64,000 nt of DNA from an uncultured Duncaniella sp. (lineage in GTDB: Bacteria > Bacteroidota > Bacteroidia > Bacteroidales > Muribaculaceae): contig NZ_CAJTQC010000014.1 of the NCBI RefSeq assembly GCF_910578445.1, positions 6,543-70,542 of the forward strand. Direction: 5' to 3'. The notes under the pieces are model-generated. The model did not search any database, was not told where the DNA came from, and saw only the letters and a list, made by a program, of their open reading frames with translations. The translations under genes were made by a program, and so were the position numbers. Shown here one piece after another: positions 44,693 to 52,717 of this stretch; the stretch's first letter is position 1, and every line of letters starts with the position of its first letter.

Positions 44693-45760
44693 ATGAAAAC
44701 TGAAAAGATAATCACCATAGTCGCCGACAGCCATCTTATGGCAGACAACATCGCAAGAGCAATCGGCGCAACACCAGCAGGAGAATACCACTATGCAAAG
44801 GAAGGCTATGCCGTCACATGGACAAACGGCAGCATCGTCGAGGCAAGCTACAATCCCAAGCAGCCCTTTATCCTCTCCGACAGCATGACACCCCAACAGG
44901 TGTACGCCCACAATTTCGATTTCGCCGTGCGCGACTACGACAAGGTTGTGGGTTACGACAAGAAAGCGGAAGACCTCGCCCGGCTCGACGCTATAAAGGT
45001 GCTGTTCAAAAACAGCAGCCTTGTAATCAACGCCACTATGCCGACGCCTTACTGCGACCTCGTTTTCTGGAACCTCTACTGGTATCTCGCCGTGCCGGTC
45101 AAGACCTGCCGTGTGTGGCTCCCGGTGCTGACAAACCGCGCCATCCGTGGGGCAATCTACAATCCTCGCATCGACGATGAACGCTACAAGCAATATATCA
45201 GCAAAGTCATCTACGACAAATTCCTTGAAGAAGATGAAATTTGGCGTGAAGCCGAGGCCGAGGAACAGGCACAACTGGCTCTCAAAGCGGCCGAAGGCAA
45301 GGAGGACGGCGAAGAAAAGCCGGTAATCTATAGCGGTCAGGAGGTCAAGTTGGTCGATTACCCTGTGTTACCCAGCTTTCTCTCGCTACTCGTCACCGCA
45401 TCCGCCGAGTTCGGTTATAACCACGACGAAACAGCCGATGCCGTGCTGCGCCTCTACCTGAAGAAACTGATTTCGTTCCCGTCCGATATTCAGAGCGGCG
45501 TACCTTACAGCGTATGGCGCAACATGAAGCGCAATATGCGTATGCTCCGCTACAACTCACGCTGGGGCGAACAGGCGAAAGCCCTCAAAAAGCTCAGCCG
45601 ACGCTGCGTAATCAAAGGTGTGCCCGAGGGTGCGTATGAAACATACGGCATAGTGACCACCGGGCTGCACCCCACCGACCTCACAGGAATAGAGCGTATA
45701 ATCTACGACCATATTGTGAAACAGGTCATCGACGCCTTTACCCCATTCGAGGGTGAATGA
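44693..45760 (+). CDS. Type IA topoisomerase homologue lacking catalytic residues
   Basis: A 355-residue protein whose order of motifs follows topoisomerase III. The start ITIVADSHLMADNIARAIGA corresponds to the conserved AEKPS opening, with Asp12 where Glu is expected. The Toprim acidic motif (DxDxEG) aligns with VINATMPTPYCDLVFW (112-126), which has lost those acidic residues. The active-site motif (TYPRTDS in the family) aligns with ISFPSDIQSG (260-269), with Phe262 in place of the catalytic Tyr. The later HHAIIPT block reads YGIVTTGLHPT. It is shorter than topoisomerase III (about 650). It probably keeps DNA binding but not strand cleavage (inference). Confidence 0.75.
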   Translation: MKTEKIITIVADSHLMADNIARAIGATPAGEYHYAKEGYAVTWTNGSIVEASYNPKQPFILSDSMTPQQVYAHNFDFAVRDYDKVVGYDKKAEDLARLDAIKVLFKNSSLVINATMPTPYCDLVFWNLYWYLAVPVKTCRVWLPVLTNRAIRGAIYNPRIDDERYKQYISKVIYDKFLEEDEIWREAEAEEQAQLALKAAEGKEDGEEKPVIYSGQEVKLVDYPVLPSFLSLLVTASAEFGYNHDETADAVLRLYLKKLISFPSDIQSGVPYSVWRNMKRNMRMLRYNSRWGEQAKALKKLSRRCVIKGVPEGAYETYGIVTTGLHPTDLTGIERIIYDHIVKQVIDAFTPFEGE

Positions 45761-45858
45761 CAGGAAAAAGCCGGATACCGATACCTCCCGTTTGCGAAAA
45801 AATTCGTAACTTCGCCACTGATTCATCGTCATAAATTGTTTTCAAATCATTTTTGACA

Positions 45859-45881
45859 TGGATTTAGTGGTCGGACATCGG
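45859..45881 (+). repeat. Sequence with two distant complementary partners
   Basis: TGGATTTAGTGG (45859-45870) is an exact reverse complement of CCACTAAATCCA at 45935-45946, so the two flank the terminator between them. The longer stretch 45859-45881 is complementary, with one extra T, to 59651-59672 after rteC. Confidence 0.5.
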
Positions 45882-45900
45882 GAGGGATCCCGGTGTCCTT
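45873..45900 (+). terminator. Terminator ahead of the DUF1896 gene
   Basis: GGACAtCGGG pairs with CCCGgTGTCC (loop AGGGAT) and is followed by CTTTTTC. It ends transcription from the topoisomerase-like gene 50 bases before the DUF1896 gene, or acts as an attenuator. Confidence 0.75.
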
Positions 45901-45954
45901 TTTCTTGTCTATTCCGAAAAACACCATTACAGACCCACTAAATCCATCCAAATT

Positions 45955-46401
45955 ATGAAATCCAACGATGAATATTCGGAGTTGAACTATTATATAGTTT
46001 ATCTCCAAGCACATCTTTCCGCCCATTATTTTCCACAGAGCGTTGACCGCAGGTTTATCGCAGAACGGGCTGACAACGCACTCGACACCTATGTTACACT
46101 GTTCCTTCAGGGCAAGCCACAGCATATAGCCCAAGAGCTTGCCATGCGCGAACTGCTTAAAGGTTTGTATGTATCGCGCTACGACGTGGTGCATACAATC
46201 ATCGAGGAAGATTGCTGGCTCCGTATCCCGTCCGATGAAATGGAGGTAAAGGCGTTGTATATGCTCACCAAGCCGGTAATCCACTCCATTCTCGACCGCC
46301 ACGAGGTGAACGGGGATTTTCTCACAAGAGAGGATTATCCGCCATTGCGCTATGAACTGCTTGCCGCCATAAACGAAATACTGGACGGCGATGAGTTATA
46401 A
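45955..46401 (+). CDS. DUF1896 family protein
   Basis: A 148-residue, mostly helical acidic protein of the DUF1896 type, common in Bacteroidales conjugative elements and of unknown function. The opening ELNYYIVYLQAHLSAHYFP and the central RADNALDTYVTLFLQGK and AQELAMRELLKGLYVSRYD are recognisable. It overlaps the methylase-helicase start by 11 bases, so translation is coupled. It always seems to accompany that giant protein in such elements, which suggests a partner role (inference). Confidence 0.78.
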   Translation: MKSNDEYSELNYYIVYLQAHLSAHYFPQSVDRRFIAERADNALDTYVTLFLQGKPQHIAQELAMRELLKGLYVSRYDVVHTIIEEDCWLRIPSDEMEVKALYMLTKPVIHSILDRHEVNGDFLTREDYPPLRYELLAAINEILDGDEL

Positions 46402-48049
46402 CCGCAAAGAGAAACTGCGCGGCAATATCGAGGCGATACGCACTGCGTTTCAGCTTGATGTTGAGCGCAGGCCGCCTACCGATGCCGAGTGGGAATTGCT
46501 GTCAAAATATGCCGGATTCGGTGGCTTGAAATGTATATTGCAGGACGCCAACGAAATTTCCGACGCCGCAAAATGGAATAAGAGCGACCTTGAACTGTTC
46601 GCTCCCACCGTGGAGTTGCGGCAGCTAATCCACGATTTTTCAAAGGACGACAGGGAGTTTGCCCGCTATATGGATTCATTGAAATCATCGGTGCTGTCTG
46701 CGTTCTACACGCCGAAGCCCGTGGTTGAAGCCATATCGCAGAGCCTCCAGTTTGCCGGAGTGTCGCCCAAGCGATTTCTTGACCCCAGTGCAGGGTCGGG
46801 AGCGTTTGTCGATGCTTTCACATGGGTTGACCCGCACGCGGAGATAACAGCGTTTGAGAAAGACCTGCTGACAGGCAAAATATTGTCGAAACTATATCCT
46901 AACTGCCATGTAAATATTGAGGGATTTGAAAAACTCGACAAATCACAGAACGGATATTTCGATGTCGTTTCGTCAAACATTCCGTTTGGCGATTTTGCGG
47001 TATCAGATCCGGTATATGCGACAAGTAGAATAGGCGTTTACCGTCAGTCGGTGAAGATGATACACAATTATTTCTTCCTGAAAGGTCTGGAAGCGGCCCG
47101 TGACGGCGGCATTGTGGCGTTCATAACCTCGCAGGGGCTTATGAACGGCAACAACGCTTTGCTCCGTGGCGCACTTGTTAACCAAGCCGATTTACTCTGC
47201 GCACTGCGTCTGCCCAACAACACATTCACCGATTCTGCCAACACCGAGGTGGGCAGCGATGTCATAGTATTGCAAAAAAATTCCGCGAAAAAAGGATTGA
47301 GCAAGTTGGAAGAAGCCTTTGTAGTCGCTGAAAAAGATGCAAGTACGGGTGTCAGCACCAACCGCTATTTCATCGACAATCCCCAGCATATCATCTGCAC
47401 TGATTCCAAACTCGACACCGACCCATACGGAAAGCCGGCTTATGTCTATAAACATGGCGGTGGCGTAGATGGCATAGGTGAAGATATGCGCGGAGCATTG
47501 GAAATGGCCCTTTCGCTCAACCTGAACATAGAGATGTATCACGGCAAACAGCAGACCACACATATTATAAATGATGTGACGGTTGAAAAGAAACCGGAAA
47601 AGGAGCCATTGCCGCCTGAACAGCCACAGATTGAAGATGTGGAGGCGGAGGAAATCCGCACCGACACACCGCAGCCCTCGTCCATAAGTGACCCCGCCGA
47701 AATAGACACCTATCAGGCCCCGACACCGGATTATACACATAATCCAGACCCGAAAGTGATGATGTATAATCTTTTCGGTGAATTGGTGGAGATACCCGGT
47801 GCGAAGAAACGCCACAATCAACGGCAAAAAGCACAAGGGCAAAAGTCAAAAGCGGCGTCACATCCAAATCAGCCCCAATCTCCGGCCAAAAAGGAAACGA
47901 TGTCGGAAAGAACTGTTTCCGGCAACAGCAACCGTAAACTTACCGACGAGGAATTGAAATTCTACGGCTCGTTAAACTGGGAGGATAACCAGCCCATCAA
48001 CGGTTTTTATGAAACCATGATGTCTATCGCCCAACGACAGCTTGAATAA
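46391..48049 (+). CDS. N6-adenine methylase half of a split methylase-helicase
   Basis: The first 552 residues of a giant element protein. Residues about 30-60 (TDAEWELLSKYAGFGG) match the entry motif of this family. The SAM-binding motif is FLDPSAGSGAF (Asp131 onward) and the catalytic motif IV reads SNIPFG at 195-200, a variant of NPPF. The C-terminal 130 residues are Pro/Gln/Glu-rich linker. The frame stops at a TAA (48047-48049) after QRQLE, yet the same frame reopens at once and runs 1358 codons more. An ancestral CAA-to-TAA change would explain it. The methylase half could still fold alone. Confidence 0.85.
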   Translation: MSYNRKEKLRGNIEAIRTAFQLDVERRPPTDAEWELLSKYAGFGGLKCILQDANEISDAAKWNKSDLELFAPTVELRQLIHDFSKDDREFARYMDSLKSSVLSAFYTPKPVVEAISQSLQFAGVSPKRFLDPSAGSGAFVDAFTWVDPHAEITAFEKDLLTGKILSKLYPNCHVNIEGFEKLDKSQNGYFDVVSSNIPFGDFAVSDPVYATSRIGVYRQSVKMIHNYFFLKGLEAARDGGIVAFITSQGLMNGNNALLRGALVNQADLLCALRLPNNTFTDSANTEVGSDVIVLQKNSAKKGLSKLEEAFVVAEKDASTGVSTNRYFIDNPQHIICTDSKLDTDPYGKPAYVYKHGGGVDGIGEDMRGALEMALSLNLNIEMYHGKQQTTHIINDVTVEKKPEKEPLPPEQPQIEDVEAEEIRTDTPQPSSISDPAEIDTYQAPTPDYTHNPDPKVMMYNLFGELVEIPGAKKRHNQRQKAQGQKSKAASHPNQPQSPAKKETMSERTVSGNSNRKLTDEELKFYGSLNWEDNQPINGFYETMMSIAQRQLE

Positions 48050-48055
48050 AAGCGG

Positions 48056-51000
48056 TTGCAGGAGGAAGCGGATAAAGCCGCGCAGCAGGCAAATTCCGAT
48101 GCTCCCTATATCGAAATGACCGAAGGTGATTTCATTCCGGGTGTGCATACCGATGTGCGGAAAACCACCGTTATCCCGCTTGAAGAAATTGAGCCGGAAC
48201 CGGATCTTTCGCAGCGCCCCTTCTCCGAGGATTTGCAGACCTACCATAAGGAAGGTGCTATGGTATGCGACAAGGGGCAGGTAGGTTTTCTTTCCGATGT
48301 AAATAAGAATGGAGCGACATTCACGCCGCTCCAGCTCAAACCGGAACAGATGAAACGTGCGTTGCTCTACATCACTCTGTCCGACACATATCAGCAGCTC
48401 TATGATTACGAGGCGAAGACACATGAGCCGAGTGAACATCTGCGCGAACACCTCAATCAGTATTATGACGAGTATGTAAGGCGTTACGGCTACCTCAATG
48501 AAAAGTCGAATGTGAAATTTATCCGCATGGACGCAAACGGCTGTGACGCTCTGGCATTGGAGCGCGGTGAAAACGGAATGTTTGTCAAGGCGGATATTTT
48601 CGACCACCCGGTATCTTTCTCCGTTGACGAGCTTACCTCGGTGGATTCCCCCATAGAGGCGTTATCTGCATCGCTCAACAAGTTCGGGGCCGTTGACCTC
48701 GGCTACATGAGCCGTCTTGTGGATATGACGGAAGATGAACTGGTTGATAACCTGAAAGGACGAATATTCTACAATCCGCTTGTCAACAATTATGAGATCT
48801 CCGACAAGTTCATAGCCGGAAACGTGATTGCCAAAGCGGAACAGATCGAGCGGTGGATAGCCGACCATGAGGCCGACGACACCCGCATAAACGAATCGCT
48901 TGCCGCACTCAAGGAGGCATACCCCGAACCGATACGCTTTGAGCAGCTTGATTTCAACTTCGGAGAGCGCTGGATACCGACGGGGATATATGCAAAGTAC
49001 ATGAGCTATCTTTATGAAACCGACATCAAGATAGCCTACTCACCGTCGCTTGATGAGTATTCCGTAACCAATGCGTCATACACCACCAAGATTACCGATG
49101 AGTTCAAGGTAAGGGGTCAATACCGCACATACGACGGTATGCACCTGTTGAAACACGCCTTGCAGAACACCGTGCCGGATATTACAAAGTCAATCGGCAA
49201 AGACGACAAGGGCAACGACATCAAGGTGCCCGATGCCGAGGCTATCCAGCTTGCCCATACCAAGATTGATGAGATACGCAACGGTTTTACCGAGTGGCTT
49301 GAACAGCAGACGGACGATTTCAAGGATAAACTTGTGGCATTGTATAACCGCAAGTTCAACTGTTTCGTGCGTCCGCACTACGACGGCTCACATCAGACAT
49401 TTCCTGACCTAAACATGAAAATGTTGGGAGAACAGTTCGGTATCAGCTCAATATATCAGTCACAGAAAGACTGTGTATGGATGCTGAAACAGAACGGCGG
49501 AGGGATATGTGACCACGAGGTGGGCACGGGTAAAACGCTGATTATGTGCATAACAGCACATGAAATGAAGCGTCTTGGCATGGCAAACAAACCTATGATT
49601 ATCGGCATGAAAGCCAATGTCGCTGAAATTGCCCAGACTTATCAGGTAGCCTATCCCAATGCCCGCATACTTTATGCCGATGAAAAGTCATTCTCTATGG
49701 AGAACCGTCAGCGTTTCTTCCGCAGTATCCAGAACAATGACTATGACTGCGTGATAATGTCGCACGATCAGTTTGGCAAAATACCGCAGTCGGAGGAATT
49801 GCAGGAGCGCATATTGCAGGAGGAACTTGACACCGTGGAAGAAAACCTTGAAGTCGTGCGCCAGCAAGGAAAGGACATATCGGTAGGTATGCTGAAAGGT
49901 CTGGAAGCGAGAAAGAAAAATCTTGAATCAAGGCTGGAAACAGTGCGCTATCGTCTTGAAAGGCAGCGTGACGACGTGGTGGATTTCAAAAGCATGGGCA
50001 TCGACCATATACTGGTTGATGAAAGCCACCGTTTCAAAAATCTCACGTTCAATACCCGTCACAACCGCGTTGCGGGATTGGGCAACTCCGAGGGCAGCAA
50101 CCGTGCGCTTAACCTGCTGTTCGCAATCCGTACCATTCAGGAGCGTACAGGCAAAGACCTCGGAGCCACATTCCTTTCCGGAACGACTATCTCCAATTCG
50201 TTGACGGAGCTGTATCTGCTGTTCAAATACCTGCGTCCCAATGCGCTTGAAATGCAGGATATAAGGTGTTTTGACGCATGGGCGGCTATTTTCGCCAAGA
50301 AAACCACCGACTTTGAATTTTCCGTGACAAACAACATCATTCAGAAGGAGCGTTTCCGCTATTTCATCAAGGTGCCGGAACTTGCGGCGTTCTACAATGA
50401 GATAACGGATTACCGAACCGCCGCCGATGTCGGTGTTGACCGTCCGGAAAAACAGGAGATACTGCGCAAGATACCGCCTACACCCGACCAAGAGGATTTT
50501 ATCCCCAAGCTGATGGCGTTTGCCAAAGACGGCGATGCCACGATACTCGGTCGTGAACCGCTGTCGGAAACGGAGGAAAAGGCGAAGATGCTGATTGCCA
50601 CTGACTATGCCCGCAAAATGGCGATGGATATGCGACTTATCGACCCCGCCTATGGCGACGACCCCGGCAACAAGGCTTCGGAATGTGCAAAATGGATAGC
50701 CGACTACTATCGCCGCTTTGAGCAGTACCAAGCCACGCAGTTTGTGTTCAGCGATTTAAGTACATTCCAGCCGGGCCAATGGAATGTCTATGCCGAAATC
50801 AAACGCAAGTTGATTGAGGATTACGGTATTCCGGCGCATGAAATACGTTTCATTCAGGAAACGAAGACACAGAAGGCGAAGAAAGCGGTGATTGACGCGA
50901 TGCGCGAGGGTAAAATCCGAGTGTTGTTCGGCTCCACTGAAATGCTCGGCACGGGTGTCAACGCCCAGAAACGAGCCATTGCGGTGCATCATCTTGATTG

Positions 51001-52132
51001 CCCGTGGCGACCGTCCGACCTCGACCAGCGCGAGGGTCGCGCTGTCCGTACAGGCAATATCGTTGCCAAATTCCACAACGCCAACCGTGTAGATGTCAAT
51101 ATTTACGCTGTTGAGCGCACGTTGGACGCCTACAAGTTCAATCTTCTCCAATGGAAGCAGACTTTTATTTCCCAGTTGAAAAAGGGAGCGTTGGGAGCGC
51201 GAACTATTGACGAGGGCGCGATGGACGAAAAGACGGGCATGAGCTATTCCGAATACTCCGCCATTCTTTCGGGCAACACGGATCTTCTTGAAAAAGCCAA
51301 ACTTGAAAAGAAGATTGCGGCACTTGAAAGTGAACGGCGCTCGTTCAATAAAGGCAAAGGTGACACCAATTTCAAACTGCGATCCATCACCGATGAGATT
51401 GAGAAAACCGAAATCATCATAGGAAAGATGGAGGCAGACCTCGCGCGGTATATGGCTGTTGTCAGGAAGGACAGCGACGGAAATCCGGTCAATGCCCTTA
51501 CGCTTGACAAATGCGATGCTACCGACGAGGAAGGAATGGGCAAGCATCTTCAAAACCTTGCAAGAACCGTCAATACCCACGGCGAATATGTGCGTGTCGG
51601 TGAGATCTACGGCTTTCCGATTTGTATAACATCGGAAAAAGCAGTGGTTGACGGCGTGGAATCCGTACAGAACCGTTTTGTTGTGGAGGGCAATTATAAA
51701 TATAAGTACAACAACGGCTTTATAGCAATGGCCGACACCCATGCCGCCTGTACCAACTTTATAAAAGCCCTTGAACATCTGCCCGAAATAATCAAGCAAC
51801 ACCAAGAGCGCAACGCAAAGGCGAAGAAAGATGTTCCGGCCCTGCAAGCCATTGTAGCGAAGACATGGAGCAAGGAAGATGAGTTGAAAACCCTGAAAGC
51901 ACAGCTCCTTGAACTTGAACACAAGATTGCCGCCGACCTTGCCCCGAAGCACGAGCAGCCAAAGCAGCAGGAAGATGTCGAGCAAGACACACCGCAACAT
52001 CAGCCCGTCACAGTCGTAGAACCACCCGGCCAAGCGACCGACGATAAAAAGTCAATGGTGGCAGAGCCGGCAACTCCCTATCGGAGTATTGATTACCCAA
52101 CCCGTAGCACACCCCGCTCAATCGGATTATGA
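48056..52132 (+). CDS. SNF2/SF2-type helicase half of the split methylase-helicase
   Basis: The downstream 1358-codon segment, in the same frame as the methylase half. The only nearby start is TTG at 48056 (LQEEADKAAQQ), without a clear initiation region, so independent translation is doubtful. Helicase motifs: GTGKT Walker A at 490-494 in EVGTGKTLIM, DESH at 655-658 in HILVDESHRFKN, SGTTISNSL, and the motif VI region DLDQREGRAVRTGN preceded by LGTGVNAQKRA. The C-terminal 300 residues are coiled and Lys/Glu-rich. The family of very large methylase-helicases is frequent in Bacteroidales conjugative elements. It is compared to phage DarB antirestriction proteins by layout only (inference). A terminator follows. 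Confidence 0.88.
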   Translation: MQEEADKAAQQANSDAPYIEMTEGDFIPGVHTDVRKTTVIPLEEIEPEPDLSQRPFSEDLQTYHKEGAMVCDKGQVGFLSDVNKNGATFTPLQLKPEQMKRALLYITLSDTYQQLYDYEAKTHEPSEHLREHLNQYYDEYVRRYGYLNEKSNVKFIRMDANGCDALALERGENGMFVKADIFDHPVSFSVDELTSVDSPIEALSASLNKFGAVDLGYMSRLVDMTEDELVDNLKGRIFYNPLVNNYEISDKFIAGNVIAKAEQIERWIADHEADDTRINESLAALKEAYPEPIRFEQLDFNFGERWIPTGIYAKYMSYLYETDIKIAYSPSLDEYSVTNASYTTKITDEFKVRGQYRTYDGMHLLKHALQNTVPDITKSIGKDDKGNDIKVPDAEAIQLAHTKIDEIRNGFTEWLEQQTDDFKDKLVALYNRKFNCFVRPHYDGSHQTFPDLNMKMLGEQFGISSIYQSQKDCVWMLKQNGGGICDHEVGTGKTLIMCITAHEMKRLGMANKPMIIGMKANVAEIAQTYQVAYPNARILYADEKSFSMENRQRFFRSIQNNDYDCVIMSHDQFGKIPQSEELQERILQEELDTVEENLEVVRQQGKDISVGMLKGLEARKKNLESRLETVRYRLERQRDDVVDFKSMGIDHILVDESHRFKNLTFNTRHNRVAGLGNSEGSNRALNLLFAIRTIQERTGKDLGATFLSGTTISNSLTELYLLFKYLRPNALEMQDIRCFDAWAAIFAKKTTDFEFSVTNNIIQKERFRYFIKVPELAAFYNEITDYRTAADVGVDRPEKQEILRKIPPTPDQEDFIPKLMAFAKDGDATILGREPLSETEEKAKMLIATDYARKMAMDMRLIDPAYGDDPGNKASECAKWIADYYRRFEQYQATQFVFSDLSTFQPGQWNVYAEIKRKLIEDYGIPAHEIRFIQETKTQKAKKAVIDAMREGKIRVLFGSTEMLGTGVNAQKRAIAVHHLDCPWRPSDLDQREGRAVRTGNIVAKFHNANRVDVNIYAVERTLDAYKFNLLQWKQTFISQLKKGALGARTIDEGAMDEKTGMSYSEYSAILSGNTDLLEKAKLEKKIAALESERRSFNKGKGDTNFKLRSITDEIEKTEIIIGKMEADLARYMAVVRKDSDGNPVNALTLDKCDATDEEGMGKHLQNLARTVNTHGEYVRVGEIYGFPICITSEKAVVDGVESVQNRFVVEGNYKYKYNNGFIAMADTHAACTNFIKALEHLPEIIKQHQERNAKAKKDVPALQAIVAKTWSKEDELKTLKAQLLELEHKIAADLAPKHEQPKQQEDVEQDTPQHQPVTVVEPPGQATDDKKSMVAEPATPYRSIDYPTRSTPRSIGL

Positions 52133-52137
52133 TTATA

Positions 52138-52180
52138 AATGGCAACGAATGATTTTTCTTTCATTGGTTGCCATTTTTTT
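52138..52180 (+). terminator. Intrinsic terminator after the helicase
   Basis: AATGGCAAC (52138-52146) pairs with GTTGCCATT (52167-52175), with an inner ATGA / TCAT step, then TTTTT. It separates the element backbone from the cargo. Confidence 0.9.
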
Positions 52181-52273
52181 ATTTATAGATATTATCCAGT
52201 TGAACAATAGCTGTTTATAATATTATATCGATATTTCATAGTTAATTTTTTCACACATAATTTAATTTTTTAC

Positions 52274-52304
52274 TTGTGTAGCTAAAAAATTAGCTGTATA
52301 TTTG
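52274..52304 (+). promoter_or_regulatory. Cargo-operon promoter with embedded operator
   Basis: TTG (52274-52276), a 20-base spacer, and TATATTTG (52297-52304). The spacer contains a perfect inverted repeat AGCTAA-AAAA-TTAGCT (52280-52295). A dimeric repressor bound there would block the promoter. The BlaI-type gene begins 27 bases downstream, so autorepression is likely. Confidence 0.7.
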
Positions 52305-52330
52305 CAGCGTAACTCCAAACTAATATTGTT

Positions 52331-52717
52331 ATGAAGAAACTTTCCGAACGTGAAGAAGAAATCATGAGCATTCTCTGGAATGATGGTAATCCACTATTTA
52401 TCCGCGAGATAATAGACAGGATGACATCGGATGGGCAAAGCCGTCCAAACTTCAGCACAATCGCCACTTTTGTGAGGGGGTTGGAAACTAAAGGATGGTT
52501 GGCACATGAGATGATAGGAAACTGCAATCGCTATTATCCAGTAAAGAGCCTTGCAGAATACCGAGCAAATTCTCTTAAGAGTATGGTAAGCCGCTTTTTT
52601 GGCGGTTCATACCTAAACCTTGTTTCTACTCTTATCGGCAACGAAAAAATTTCCTCTGATGATATGGAAAAAATCTTGGGGGAAATAGAAAGACAACGAA
52701 AGGAGGATGAATCATGA
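52331..52717 (+). CDS. BlaI/MecI/CopY-family repressor
   Basis: A 128-residue winged-helix repressor. The N-terminal domain has LSEREEEIMSILWNDGNPLF and the recognition helix region PNFSTIATFVRGLETKGWL, both typical of BlaI/MecI. The C-terminal part (about 80-128) is helical and should mediate dimerisation and contain the proteolysis site used by M56 partners; I cannot place the scissile bond. It overlaps the M56 gene by 4 bases. The palindrome in its promoter is the likely operator. No beta-lactamase gene is nearby. Confidence 0.88.
   Translation: MKKLSEREEEIMSILWNDGNPLFIREIIDRMTSDGQSRPNFSTIATFVRGLETKGWLAHEMIGNCNRYYPVKSLAEYRANSLKSMVSRFFGGSYLNLVSTLIGNEKISSDDMEKILGEIERQRKEDES

Noticed and set aside
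50756..52033. Long open frame of 425 codons on the minus strand opposite the helicase
   Set aside because: It is a shadow of the helicase codons; it is rich in Cys and Val and has no domain signal.
46391..52132. Type I or type III restriction system
   Set aside because: No endonuclease or specificity subunit; the layout is that of the element methylase-helicase family.
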